A stretch of 34,411 nt of DNA from Pedosphaera sp. (GTDB taxonomy: Bacteria; Verrucomicrobiota; Verrucomicrobiia; Limisphaerales; DSYF01), in assembly GCA_017853715.1 (NCBI GenBank), contig JAFMIZ010000019.1:1-34411 (forward strand), written 5' to 3'. The position numbers were made by a program, and so were the translations under genes. This document shows positions 25,201-33,559 of the stretch, piece after piece (within the stretch, counting starts at the first letter, position 1; every line of letters begins with the position of its first letter). Below the pieces are notes generated by a model. It was given only the letters and a program-made list of their open reading frames with translations, did no database searches and had not been told where the DNA came from.

Positions 25201-28103
25201 ACCGGCGCGTCGTTGACCCCGAGGATGGTGAGATTCACCAGCCCGGTGGCGTAATACTGCCCGTCGAACACCGTGAAGCTAAATTGATCGGGGCCGAAGT
25301 AGTTGGTGTTGGGCGTGTAAGTCGCCGTGCCGGCACTGGCATCGAAGGCGGAGAGCAGACCATTCGTGGGTGCGTTCAGAACGGCAAAGGCCAGGTTGGT
25401 GTCATCGTCGCTGGCGGTGTAGACGAGATTAGTGAACGAATCTTCCAGCAGGACGATCCCCTGATTGAAGGCGGTCGGAGCAATGTTGTTTCCCGTGATG
25501 ACAATGATCGCCGTGGCGCTCCCTCCAAAGCCATCGCTCACGGTGTAGGTAATGGCGCCGCTGAAGGAATTCGTGGCGGTGAAGGTCAGGCGGGAGGCAC
25601 CCGGGTTGATGCTGACCGTGCCGTTGCTCGCAACCGCATTGGTGATCGTCAAGGCATCGCCATCCGGATCGGAATCGTTCACCAACGGGAACAACTGGCG
25701 GGGCACGCCATTGGTCGCCATGGCGGCATCATTCAACGCCACGGGTGGGCGGTTGGTGACGCTGATGGTCAACAGGCCGGTGTTGGTGCCGCCCTGCCCA
25801 TCCATAACCGTGTAGGTGAGCAGCACGTTGCCCAGAAAATTGGTGGCGGGTGAAAAGTCCACAGCCGGGCCATTGACGATGGCCGCGCCGTTGGTCTGCG
25901 TGACGTTGATCAACGTGAGCGGGTCGCCGTTCGCGTCGGAATCATTGGCGAGGACGTTGACGCTGATAGGCGTATTGCGAGGAATTGCCGCCGTGTCATT
26001 CACGGTAGTGGGCGGCACGTTACCGACACTCGAGACAACGGGAGGAGCGCTGTTGTTGCCACCGTTGGGGTCGGCGGTCGGACTGCTGACGCTGGCGGTG
26101 TTGGTTGTGCTGCCGCTGGCTGGCGCGGTCACGGTAAGTGTCAGGGCGAAGGTGGCATTCGCGGGCAGCGTTCCCAAGTTGGTCCACATGACATTCCCAC
26201 CGCTCAGGAAACCGCCGTTGCTGGCGCTTACAAAACTCACGTTGCCCGGCAGGACGTCGGTAACAGAAACATTCGTCGCCGCCGAGGGACCGTGGTTGGT
26301 CACGAGCAGCGTGTAACTGAAGTTGGCACTGTTCGCGATCACCGGCGGCCCGGTCTTGATGAGCTGAAGATCTGCGACAGGTGTGACGCTGGTGAACACC
26401 GGCGGCGTGACGTTGTTGGTTGAGTTAGGATCAAGGTTCGGGCCGGAAACAACCGCCGTGTTGCTGAGGTTCATCCCATCGGGCGGCGCCGTCACCGTCA
26501 CCGTCACGGTCGCGGAGTTGCTGGCAGCGATGCTCAGATTGGTCCAAATCACGTTGCCGCCGCTGAGGAATCCGCCGCTGCCCGCGCTGACGAATGTCAC
26601 CGCGGCCGGCAGCGCATCCGTCACCGCAACGCCACTGGCCGGGGATGGCCCAAGGTTGGTGACGGTGAGAGTGTAATCAAAACTGCTCGCCGCCGGGGTG
26701 GTTGAGGGGCCGCTCTTCGTCAGGCCCAGATCCGAGACCGGAATGACGGTGAACACGGAGGTTGCCGGGCTGTTGTCGGTGGTATCCGCCGTCAGGTCGA
26801 TTTGTTCATTGCCGAGGACGCCGGTGACGCGATTGGTGTAATTCCCTGCGGGCTGCGGCGCGATCGCCTGGAAGGTCAGTGTGCCGGTCCCATTACCCGC
26901 AAAGGTAAACGGCATGGCCCAGCGCAGCGTCTGACCTTGGATGATCGGATTCGTGAGCGTGAGCGAGTTGAAGGTGGCGCTGCCGGGCACGTAGGTCACG
27001 TTGCCGGGAAGGCCGGGCAGGACGCTGACGATCTCATCAAGGTCCAAGGGCAGGAAGAATCCGTTCGAAAAGGTGACTGAGTAAGTGATCAAACCACCCG
27101 GCGCCAGCAGCGACGTCGGCGTTACGGTGTGGCTGACGATGGAAAAGAGGTTGGAGGCGGAATAGATCTGATTGCCGCCCCCCCCGGAAGCCAGCGACGA
27201 CAACGCGGTATGCTTGGTGCCGGAGCCGCTGTCCACGAAGGCAAAGGGGCTGTTGGGCAGGTTCGTGCCGGTCACTTTCACGGCCCGGAAGAGGAACGTG
27301 TTGGTGTAGGTCTGGCCCGCGAAGTTGGTAAATCCGGCAATGGTCGGATCAAAGTAAAGTCGATTGGTGTAAGTCGGGTTTTGACTGAACCGCACCACAG
27401 TTTTCTGGAGCTGATATGCGTCAGGCCGCCAGGAGCCCAATACGCCCGGTGAAAATGCGATGCTGTTATTGCCACCGATGGTGCCCGTATCGCCAGCAAT
27501 GACGAGTGTGACCTCGGAGCCAAGAACGGCGAGCGGATTGAGGTTGGTGATGACGGTGACCTTGTTTGCCGCCGCCTCGATCAGGAAGATGATGTTCGTG
27601 TAGCTGTAATTGGAAACCGACAGCAAGGTGCCTTCGATTGGCGGGCCCGCCCAAACCTGAATGGAGTGAACCTCATTGGTGACGTTAAGCAGCGTGTCCG
27701 AATTGCCCGTGAAACCGGGGCCTTTCAGGTAGAAGGCGGCCAACTTGGTTTCGCCCGGGGCCAATGCGCCCAAGGTGCGAATGCCATTATCCTTCGGGGC
27801 AAGCTGAATGCGGTTCGTCGGATAGATATTGGTCAGTGCGACGTAAATGCTCGGAATGGTAACGCCGGTGTTGTTGGAAATGGTGTAGACAGCGTAATTG
27901 TAAACAACATCCGCGGGCACGCCGCCGTTGTCCTTGTTGTCTACATAGAACTTCCCCGGAGCCGAGATGCGGTGAATGACCTGCGCCTCAGCATTCCAAG
28001 CAAAGAATCCAACCAAAAACGCCAACAAGCCGCTCGACACGCGTGGTTTCCGGAGTCGCACGGCCAGTTGAGCCAAAATCCGAATGAAGTCATGAGCATT
28101 CAT
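22254..28103 (-). CDS. Giant secreted repeat protein (DUF11, cadherin-like, He_PIG, MBG domains), 1949 aa
   Basis: The protein has a signal peptide (about 1-41, ending WNAEAQ), a unique N-terminal region (42-450), and two DUF11 conserved-repeat domains (about 458-570 and 577-690). Eight cadherin-like/tandem-95 repeats follow, each marked by an 'NDAPVA'-type motif at about 698, 787, 875, 964, 1056, 1146, 1236 and 1328 (steps of 88-92 residues), with 'DxDxD' calcium-type loops such as 'NDSDANGDPL'. After a putative-Ig (He_PIG) domain at 1425-1515 ('LPPGITFNATTHTFSGTP') come two MBG-type domains (1517-1597 and 1670-1755) around a linking Ig-like unit. The C-terminal region (1756-1949) ends 'IPGRSYTVIYSD...LYRIIINP'. 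There is no LPXTG, PEP-CTERM or TAT tail. Such proteins are usually surface adhesins or matrix parts. The barrel gene follows after 25 bases. Function beyond surface location is inferred. Confidence 0.88.
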   Translation of the reverse strand: MNAHDFIRILAQLAVRLRKPRVSSGLLAFLVGFFAWNAEAQVIHRISAPGKFYVDNKDNGGVPADVVYNYAVYTISNNTGVTIPSIYVALTNIYPTNRIQLAPKDNGIRTLGALAPGETKLAAFYLKGPGFTGNSDTLLNVTNEVHSIQVWAGPPIEGTLLSVSNYSYTNIIFLIEAAANKVTVITNLNPLAVLGSEVTLVIAGDTGTIGGNNSIAFSPGVLGSWRPDAYQLQKTVVRFSQNPTYTNRLYFDPTIAGFTNFAGQTYTNTFLFRAVKVTGTNLPNSPFAFVDSGSGTKHTALSSLASGGGGNQIYSASNLFSIVSHTVTPTSLLAPGGLITYSVTFSNGFFLPLDLDEIVSVLPGLPGNVTYVPGSATFNSLTLTNPIIQGQTLRWAMPFTFAGNGTGTLTFQAIAPQPAGNYTNRVTGVLGNEQIDLTADTTDNSPATSVFTVIPVSDLGLTKSGPSTTPAASSFDYTLTVTNLGPSPASGVAVTDALPAAVTFVSAGSGGFLSGGNVIWTNLSIAASNSATVTVTVTAPPDGMNLSNTAVVSGPNLDPNSTNNVTPPVFTSVTPVADLQLIKTGPPVIANSANFSYTLLVTNHGPSAATNVSVTDVLPGNVSFVSASNGGFLSGGNVMWTNLGTLPANATFALTLTVTAPASGSTTNTASVSSPTADPNGGNNSAPPVVSSVGNVPPTTVNDTAAIPRNTPISVNVLANDSDANGDPLTLINVTQTNGAAIVNGPAVDFSPATNFLGNVLLTYTVMDGQGGTNTGLLTISVTNRPPVALNDAAMATNGVPRQLFPLVNDSDPDGDALTITNAVASNGTVSINPGASRLTFTATNSFSGAITYTVSDGFGGSATAIIVITGNNIAPTAFNQGIVLLEDSFTNLVYTASDDDTNLAFAVLNAPTNGLLSAFDASAGTATYTPNTNYFGPDQFSFTVFDGQYYATGLVNLTILGVNDAPVATDQNLIMPEDVATNLVLAASDVDSTNLVFAILTAPTNGNLSLLNTNTGAVTYTPATNYFGPDGFTFTVFDGTLYATGSVNLTVSPVNDAPLASSQSVTNLEDVAFPITLAGSDADGPVTNFTLVSLPLHGALSGTGANLIYTPVTNYNGADSFAFAVNDGSLTSAVATVSIVLLPVNDPPALTNDVVVMNEDSTSTIRVLLNDRDTDGDPLVLVNVTAPSGTATVVGTNVVFTPAPNFNGTNTLTYFVTDGTVTNSAFVTVIVLPVDDAPTINHLTVTITEDSTLSTNVVGDDLDGDALTYGVLFKSPTSLLTLNTGTGQFDYTPPLNDTSTNLVLLSVFDGSLYATSTVQIIIIPVNDAPVANNQSFVTPEDVATNLVLAASDVDSTNLTFAILSGPAHGSLSGLNPATGAVTYTPATNYNGNDSFTFTVFDGALYATGTVSIIVSPLNGAPVLALVIPNQAGVYGSPFSYTLPANTFTDADAGQTLTLTASNLPPGITFNATTHTFSGTPTLGIFALPVTVVATDDGAPSLSASATFNISIAPVVLTVTANNQIRAYNQSNPPLTYSVTGFVLGDTTNVVSGAPGLSTAAAISSPVGVYPVSVSAGSLAATNYIFSRVDGTLTVTSATATVTWTPAGPVTYGTPLGTNQNNATASVPGTFTYNPTNGSVLPVGTNSLSVLFNPTDTNYTSVNLTAPLVIFPASLTVTADNQVRAFGQNNPALTHTLTGFVNGENASVVSGAPVLTTTATNSSPIGIYPITLNLGTLAASNYTFTAVNAILTVQPVFTWRQGANVLNPQTGLYEQLVTVTNILNTTVPAFRVLVGDFASTNVWLWNATGTNVDGRRYVQYNSPLDPGSNATVRLEFYNPTRLPFTNSLEIQATLPTSAVTNLTNGVATDRAFVDNRESGNPRFVIEWVSIPGRSYTVIYSDDNMLTWRAATPSVTAAATRTQWYDDGPPKTQAKPMSISSRLYRIIINP
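23846..26021 (-). repeat. Eight tandem cadherin-like repeats within the giant gene
   Basis: DNA encoding eight repeats of about 90 residues. Repeats starting near residues 964 and 1328 share long near-identical strings ('EDVATNLVLAASDVDSTNL', 'YTPATNY', 'FTVFDG.LYATG'). The DNA there is also close (around 25130-25180 and 24040-24095), pointing to a fairly recent internal copying event. Confidence 0.75.
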
Positions 28104-28360
28104 GCAAACAGGTTGCCTTGATTCGCAACACTGAGAGCAAGCACGATGCCCCGGGGCAAATATGCGATGAAATAGTTTAAGGCACCACTAATGGTATCTC
28201 AGCCCGGAAGACACCTGTTAGTTGTGGTGGCATGACGGGCGGCCCTCCCCGGGGTGTCCCCAGTTGAAACAGCCGTGTCACGACCGTGCGACAGCGAACC
28301 ACTCAACCGCACGAGGTGAACAACGCAAACGACCCGTGGCAGGCTGCGTGTTGACCAAAC
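28104..28360. other. Intergenic region upstream of the giant gene
   Basis: About 257 bases between the giant protein's start and the stop of the dihydroorotate-dehydrogenase-like gene, both on the minus strand. It should contain the promoter of the giant gene and the end of the nifJ message. I see short GC-rich palindromes (CCCCGGGG near 28151-28158 and CCCCGGGG near 28248-28255) but no terminator with a T-run, and no convincing riboswitch. Confidence 0.45.
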
Positions 28361-29371
28361 TTAACCGATCCGTGGCACATGCACCGGATACGTCGAGATG
28401 GCGCGCATGTACTGGGCGCGCTCAAAGGCACTCGGGTCCTCACAGTTCCTCTGGCTGAGGCTGCCTTTGAGTTGCTCGACAGATTCGTATTCGTGCTCTT
28501 CCATCCACGCGACCAGGTCCTTCTCGAGCACCGCAAGCTGGCGTGCGCCGTGCCGCAACAGAACGGAACAAAGTTGCGTCACATCCGCGCCCGCCATGAG
28601 CATCTTCAGCACGTCACTCGCTCGATGCACGCCACTGGTGGCGGCGAGGCTGGCCTTGATTTGCCCGTAGAGAATCGCCACCCAGCGCAACGGCACGCGC
28701 ATCGCCATGGGGGTGCTGAGGAGGATATTCGGATTGATCTCGAGCGTTTCGAGGTTGATGTCGGGCTGATAGAAACGGTTGAAGAGGACAAGGCCGTTGG
28801 CGCCCGCTTCGTCGAGGCGCTTTGCCATGTTCGCAAAGCTGCTGAAGAACGGGCTCAGCTTCACCGCCACCGGGATCTTCACCTTGGATTTCACCGCCCT
28901 GAGGATCTCCAGATAAGTCTGCTCGACTTCGCCCCCTGTGAGATCAATGTCGGCCGGGATATAATAGATATTCAACTCAAGCGCGTCCGCACCAGCCTGC
29001 TCGATTTGCTCGGCATAATCGGTCCAACCGCCCACAGAGGAGCCGTTCAGGCTCGCGATGATGGGGATGTTCACGGCCGCTTTGGCGCGAGCGATGTGCT
29101 TCAAATATTCCTCCGGCCCCAGCTTCAAATCTTCGGGCTCAGGAAAATACGTCAGCGCCTCGGGAAAACTCTCGGTGCCGTGCTCCAGATGCTGGGCGAG
29201 TTCGATGCGATCATTGCGCAACTCCTCTTCAAACAGCGAAAACAACACCACTGCGGAGGCACCCGCATCCTCCAGGCGTTTGATGCTATCAATCTCCTCC
29301 GACAGCGGCGAAGCAGACGGCACCAGGGGCGTGCGGAGTTTCAGTCCGAGATAATTGGTGCTGAGGTCCAT
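28361..29371 (-). CDS. Dihydroorotate dehydrogenase-like flavoprotein
   Basis: This 336-residue TIM-barrel protein follows the PyrD-like layout: 'LGLKLRTPLVPSASPLS' (start of barrel), 'IIASLNGSSVGGWTDYAEQIEQAGADALELNIYYI', 'IPVAVKLSPFF', 'ANGLVLFNRF' and the FMN phosphate site 'ATSGVHRASDVLKMLMAGAD'. The NxSCPN motif that supplies the catalytic Cys or Ser region in true dihydroorotate dehydrogenases is replaced by NIYYIP, so orotate formation is doubtful. ATG 29371 gives MDLSTNYLGL, the family start. It begins 26 bases after the nifJ stop. From memory, such PyrD-like genes often follow PFOR genes in anaerobes, suggesting a role tied to ferredoxin or pyruvate metabolism, as yet unproven. Confidence 0.85.
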   Translation of the reverse strand: MDLSTNYLGLKLRTPLVPSASPLSEEIDSIKRLEDAGASAVVLFSLFEEELRNDRIELAQHLEHGTESFPEALTYFPEPEDLKLGPEEYLKHIARAKAAVNIPIIASLNGSSVGGWTDYAEQIEQAGADALELNIYYIPADIDLTGGEVEQTYLEILRAVKSKVKIPVAVKLSPFFSSFANMAKRLDEAGANGLVLFNRFYQPDINLETLEINPNILLSTPMAMRVPLRWVAILYGQIKASLAATSGVHRASDVLKMLMAGADVTQLCSVLLRHGARQLAVLEKDLVAWMEEHEYESVEQLKGSLSQRNCEDPSAFERAQYMRAISTYPVHVPRIG

Positions 29372-29397
29372 AATAATTCCTGTCTCGTTGTAGTGCG

Positions 29398-32300
29398 CTA
29401 GTTCTCCACCGTCGAAGGTTGCGGCGGTGTGACCGGAGGCTGGCCTTCCACATAGGACCGCTTGGCCAGATACTCGTAGAATTTCCAACGCCGGTCGGCA
29501 TCCACCTGCGCCTGCGCGAAGAAGCGCTTTGCTTCATCCGGCTTGCTCTTGGTAAGCATTTTGAACCGGTTCTCCGAGAGCATGTAATCCTGCACCTGGG
29601 TTTTGGCGGCCGACGAGTCGAGTTGCAGGGGATTCTGGCCGCGTTCGGCCCGCCGCGGGTCGTAGCGATAGAGCAGCCACTGACCAGATTCGACTGCGGC
29701 CTTCTGCTGCCGCGCCCCGACGCCCAGATCGAGCGCGATGCCGTGTGCGATGCAATGGCTGTAGGCAATTATCAGGGACGGCCCGGGATAGCTCTCCGCT
29801 TCAACGAACGCCTTGAGCGTTTGTTCATCCTTCGCGCCCATCGCCACGCTGGCGACGTATATGTTGCCGTAGGTCATGGCGATGAGGCCGAGATCCTTCT
29901 TACCCGCGGGCTTGCCGCCGGCGGCAAACTTGGCCACCGCGCCACGCGGAGTGGCTTTGGACATCTGGCCGCCCGTGTTGGAATACACTTCGGTATCCAT
30001 CACGAGGACGTTGACGTCGCGGCCACTGGCAAGGACGTGATCCAAGCCACCGTAACCGATGTCGTAGGCCCAGCCGTCGCCCCCGAGAATCCACACGCTC
30101 TTCTTGACCAGGGTGTCAGCAAGAGGCGCAAGCAGCTTTGCCTCGTTGGAAGACAACTGCGCGAGCTTCTGTTTCAGCGCCACGACACGGTCGCGTTGAT
30201 CGAAAATGCCCGCCTCCGTGCTTTGGTCGGCCAACAGCAGGTCATTGATGAGGTTGTCGCCCAGCTGGGGGGCGAGTTTTTTGACAAGTTCGCAGGCAAA
30301 TTCGCGCTGCTTGTCGATGGAAACCCGGAAACCCAGACCGAACTCCGCATTGTCTTCGAAGAGCGAGTTGCACCAAGTGGGGCCGCGACCGCATTTGTTG
30401 GTCGCGTAGGGAGTGCTGGGGAGATTGCCGCCATAAATCGAGGAGCAGCCGGTGGCGTTGGCAATCACGGCGCGGTCGCCGAAGAGCTGTGAGAGCATCT
30501 TTACATACGGCGTCTCGCCACAGCCCGAGCACGCGCCGCTGAACTCGAACAAGGGCTGCATGAGCTGCTGCTGGCGGAGCTGGGTGGGTTTGAGCGTGCG
30601 CCGATCCAATTCCGGCAAATCGAGGAAGAAATCCCAGTTGGTGCGTTCGGCATCGCGCAACGGCGCCTGCGGGCGCATGTTAATCGCTTTGAGCCTTGCC
30701 TCGGCTTTGTTCTTGGCCGGGCAGACATCCACGCAGATACCGCAGCCGGTGCAATCCTCAGCCGCCACTTGCAGCGTGAACTTGCGGCCCTTGAACTCGG
30801 GCAGGCGCGAATCAGTGGACTTAAAGGTAGCCGGCGCATTCGCAGTTTCGGTCGCGTCGTAAACCTTGGCGCGGATGGTCGCGTGCGGACAGATGGCCAC
30901 GCACTTCAAGCACTGGATGCAAACCTTCTCGTCCCAAACCGGAATCTCCAAGGCAAGATTGCGCTTCTCATACTGCGCCGTCGCCGTCGGGAACGTGCCA
31001 TCCACCGGAAACACACTGACCGGCAACTCATCGCCGTCACCGGCGGTCAGCTTGCCGATTACATGCTTCACAAACTCCGGGGCGTTGGGCGTGACGGGCG
31101 GGAGTAAGTTGCCGATGCCGTTAATCTTGCCAGTGATGGAGACTTCGTGCAGGTGTTCGAGCGTGTTGTCCACAGCCTTGAGGTTCATGACCACCACCTC
31201 CTCGCCCTTCTTGCCGTAGGTTTTCTTGATGGATTTCTTGATCTGCTCGATCGCCTGTTCACGTGGCAACACCCCGGCCAACGCGAAGAAACAGACCTGC
31301 ATGATGGTGTTGATGCGCCCGCCCATGCCGCTATTGCGGGCAACGGTGGTGGCATCAATCACGTAGAACTTCGCCTTTTTGGAAACGAGCTGTTTCTGGA
31401 CCGGGGTGGGAAGCCGAGACCAAATCTCGGACGCAGAGTGCGGCGTGTTCAACAGGAAGGTTCCGCCCGGCACCAGGTTCCGAAGAATGTCATACTTCTC
31501 CATAAAGCCGGGCAAATGACAGGCCACGAAGTTGGCGCGACTAACCAAGTAACTCGACCGAATCGGCTGCGGACCGAATCGCAAGTGGGACACGGTCATG
31601 CTGCCGGACTTCTTCGAGTCATACACAAAATAACCCTGCGCGTAGTTGTCGGTTTCCTCACCGATGATCTTGATGGAGTTCTTGTTCGCACCGACGGTGC
31701 CGTCGGCACCGAGGCCGTAGAACATCGCGCGGATAACGGAGTCTGGTTCGGTGGAGAATTTGGCATCCACCGACAGGCTCGTGCCGGAGATGTCGTCATG
31801 AATACCCACGGTGAACCCATGCTTGGGCTGGTCGGCAGCGAGATTGTCGAACACCGCCTTGACCATGGCCGGCGTGAATTCCTTGGAAGACAAGCCATAC
31901 CGCCCGCCCAAAATCTTGGGCATGGTCCTGAACTGACTTGAGCCATTCACCACCGCCTCGGCCACGGCGGTCATGACATCCTGATACATCGGTTCGCCGG
32001 CCGCGCCGGGCTCCTTGGTGCGATCCAGCACCGCAATGCGCTTCACACTAGCCGGCAGAGTGCCGAGGAAGCTGCTGACATCGAACGGCCGGAACAGGCG
32101 CACCTTCAGGATGCCCACTTTTTCGCCCTGCCTGGTCAAATGATCCACGGCTTCGTGGGCAACTTCACAACCGGAACCCATCAACACGATGACGCGCTCG
32201 GCATCGGGCGCGCCCACGTAGTCGAACAGATTGTAGCTGCGTCCCACCACCCGGGCGAACTGGGCCATGGTCTCCTGCACAATCCGGGGAGTCGCCGCGT

Positions 32301-33009
32301 AAAACGGGTTGCACGCCTCGCGGCCTTGGAAGAACGCATCAGGATTCTGCGCCGTGCCGCGCAGGACGGGTTTGTCCGGCGTCATGGCGCGACCTCGGAA
32401 CTCGGCAATCAGGCGGTCGTCAATCATCGCCTTGAGATCGCTCTCGGCCGGCATCTCGATTTTTTGCACTTCATGCGAGGTGCGGAAGCCGTCGAAGAAA
32501 TGAACAAACGGCAGGCGCGATTTGAGCGAGGCAGCCTGGGCGATGAGCGCAAGGTCCGTCGCCTCTTGGACACTGGCAGAACAAAGCATGCCCCAACCGC
32601 AAGACCGAACGGCCATCACGTCGCTATGGTCGCCGAAGATGGACAACGCGTGGGTGGCCACCGTGCGGGCGGTCACGTGGAAGACGCACGGCAACAATTC
32701 GCCCGCGATCTTGAACATGTTGGGAATCATCAGCAGCAAACCCTGGGACGCTGTGAAGGTGGTGGCCATGGTGCCTGTTTGCAGCGCACCGTGGACGCCG
32801 CCAACTGCGCCACCTTCGCTCTGATATTGCACCACGGACGGCACGGTGCTCCAGAGATTGGGCTTCCCCTCGGACGACCATTGGTCGCAGAATTCGGCCA
32901 TAGGGGAGGATGGCGTGATGGGGTAAATGGCCATGACCTCGTTGAGGCGGTAGGCGATGTTGGCGACGGCCTCATTGCCGTCGAGCGTGACCATTTTGCG
33001 GGCGTTCAT
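29398..33009 (-). CDS. nifJ: Pyruvate:ferredoxin (flavodoxin) oxidoreductase
   Basis: This cytoplasmic enzyme turns pyruvate and CoA into acetyl-CoA, CO2 and reduced ferredoxin using thiamine diphosphate (TPP). The 1203-residue single chain has the usual full length and domain order. The N-terminal pyrimidine-binding domain has 'AYRLNEVMAIYPITPSSPMAE' and 'QYQSEGGAVGGVHGAL'. The gamma domain is around residues 400-640. A ferredoxin-like domain has two 4Fe-4S motifs, CIQCLKCVAICP (about 695) and CTGCGICVDVCP (about 750). The TPP domain has 'GACSGCGETPYVKML', 'GCSSIYGGNLPSTPY' and 'GGDGWAYDIGYGGLDH' (about 974), and the conserved Cys of 'NKCGRGPTWCNSL' is present. All cluster ligands seen are intact. 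It implies oxygen-limited or fermentative metabolism. It heads an operon with the dihydroorotate-dehydrogenase-like gene. Confidence 0.97.
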   Translation of the reverse strand: MNARKMVTLDGNEAVANIAYRLNEVMAIYPITPSSPMAEFCDQWSSEGKPNLWSTVPSVVQYQSEGGAVGGVHGALQTGTMATTFTASQGLLLMIPNMFKIAGELLPCVFHVTARTVATHALSIFGDHSDVMAVRSCGWGMLCSASVQEATDLALIAQAASLKSRLPFVHFFDGFRTSHEVQKIEMPAESDLKAMIDDRLIAEFRGRAMTPDKPVLRGTAQNPDAFFQGREACNPFYAATPRIVQETMAQFARVVGRSYNLFDYVGAPDAERVIVLMGSGCEVAHEAVDHLTRQGEKVGILKVRLFRPFDVSSFLGTLPASVKRIAVLDRTKEPGAAGEPMYQDVMTAVAEAVVNGSSQFRTMPKILGGRYGLSSKEFTPAMVKAVFDNLAADQPKHGFTVGIHDDISGTSLSVDAKFSTEPDSVIRAMFYGLGADGTVGANKNSIKIIGEETDNYAQGYFVYDSKKSGSMTVSHLRFGPQPIRSSYLVSRANFVACHLPGFMEKYDILRNLVPGGTFLLNTPHSASEIWSRLPTPVQKQLVSKKAKFYVIDATTVARNSGMGGRINTIMQVCFFALAGVLPREQAIEQIKKSIKKTYGKKGEEVVVMNLKAVDNTLEHLHEVSITGKINGIGNLLPPVTPNAPEFVKHVIGKLTAGDGDELPVSVFPVDGTFPTATAQYEKRNLALEIPVWDEKVCIQCLKCVAICPHATIRAKVYDATETANAPATFKSTDSRLPEFKGRKFTLQVAAEDCTGCGICVDVCPAKNKAEARLKAINMRPQAPLRDAERTNWDFFLDLPELDRRTLKPTQLRQQQLMQPLFEFSGACSGCGETPYVKMLSQLFGDRAVIANATGCSSIYGGNLPSTPYATNKCGRGPTWCNSLFEDNAEFGLGFRVSIDKQREFACELVKKLAPQLGDNLINDLLLADQSTEAGIFDQRDRVVALKQKLAQLSSNEAKLLAPLADTLVKKSVWILGGDGWAYDIGYGGLDHVLASGRDVNVLVMDTEVYSNTGGQMSKATPRGAVAKFAAGGKPAGKKDLGLIAMTYGNIYVASVAMGAKDEQTLKAFVEAESYPGPSLIIAYSHCIAHGIALDLGVGARQQKAAVESGQWLLYRYDPRRAERGQNPLQLDSSAAKTQVQDYMLSENRFKMLTKSKPDEAKRFFAQAQVDADRRWKFYEYLAKRSYVEGQPPVTPPQPSTVEN

Positions 33010-33229
33010 GCGTTGAAGTGTTGTTTCCGGGAGGGCCGATGACCGGCGTGCGTCCCTAAGAACAGCCTAGATTGCCAAGCGGGTCGGGCCTTCCGTATTT
33101 TGCCAAAGGCGCAACATGATTTGGCTTGGTCGGAAGTCGGAGGCGGGCAGCCTCAACGAGTTGTCCTAAATACCGGTGATTCGGGGGGTTGCGCTAATGG
33201 GGAGAATTCGGGTAAACCATCCTCGCCCA
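33010..33229. other. Divergent intergenic region nifJ / DUF485 gene
   Basis: 220 bases between divergent genes, expected to hold both promoters. I see no definite element; an open frame through it has no protein-like content. Confidence 0.4.
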
Positions 33230-33559
33230 ATGCAAAATCCGCCGTCACCCAAGCCGGACATGCACAGCGAAGACTTCCTGCGTTCGCTGATGCGCAAACA
33301 ACTCAAGCTCTCCATCACCTGCGCCTTGGCCTTCCTGGTGGTCCTGCTAGGCCTGCCCGTCGCGAACTATTTTGCACCGGAACTAATGGCCAGACGCATC
33401 TTCGGCTTCACTTTGACGTGGTTCCTGCTCGGCGTGGGATTCTTCCCCGCCGTGTGGGTCATCTCCTTCTATTTCATCCGCAAGTCGATTGCGCTGGAGG
33501 AAAGCGAGGTTGCAGGGGTGAAAGGGGGAGATGGAGAAAGGGAGAATTCTTCGTTGTGA
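33230..33559 (+). CDS. DUF485-type small membrane protein, symporter partner
   Basis: This 109-residue protein has two membrane helices (about 27-46 and 57-84) joined by 'FAPELMARRIFGFTLTW', the layout of DUF485 proteins (YjcH in E. coli) that are encoded directly before acetate-type sodium:solute symporters (ActP). The partner symporter gene starts 446 bases downstream, separated here by a four-helix-bundle gene. The last 16 or so residues (about 94-109, 'VAGVKGGDGERENSSL') are encoded by a purine-rich repeat and look like an altered tail. The TGA overlaps the next gene's GTG. Start ATG 33230 is chosen by family; an upstream in-frame start is not protein-like. Confidence 0.75.
   Translation: MQNPPSPKPDMHSEDFLRSLMRKQLKLSITCALAFLVVLLGLPVANYFAPELMARRIFGFTLTWFLLGVGFFPAVWVISFYFIRKSIALEESEVAGVKGGDGERENSSL
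33514..33544. repeat. Left arm of an imperfect inverted repeat around the four-helix gene
   Basis: The purine tract AGGGGTGAAAGGGGGAGATG and its continuation to 33544 (GAGAAAGGGAG) matches, with a few mismatches and small gaps, the reverse complement of the pyrimidine tract at 33961-33990. It ends 12 bases before the GTG of the four-helix gene. Confidence 0.6.

Noticed and set aside
23811-25853. A 680-codon open frame on the plus strand
   Set aside because: It lies wholly antisense to the repeat protein and is rich in Gly, Arg, Val and His with no known domain. It mirrors the regular codon use of the repeats.
28120-28210. CTGAGA within a GGTG...GGGCTGAGATACC stretch upstream of the giant gene, resembling part of a TPP riboswitch
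   Set aside because: The other conserved THI-box halves (CTGATNNG... and GCGNAGGGA) are missing, and the gene downstream has nothing to do with thiamine.
33100-33555. Long upstream extension of the four-helix gene's open frame
   Set aside because: Residues before the GTG at 33556 are an out-of-frame shadow of the DUF485 gene and show no family similarity.
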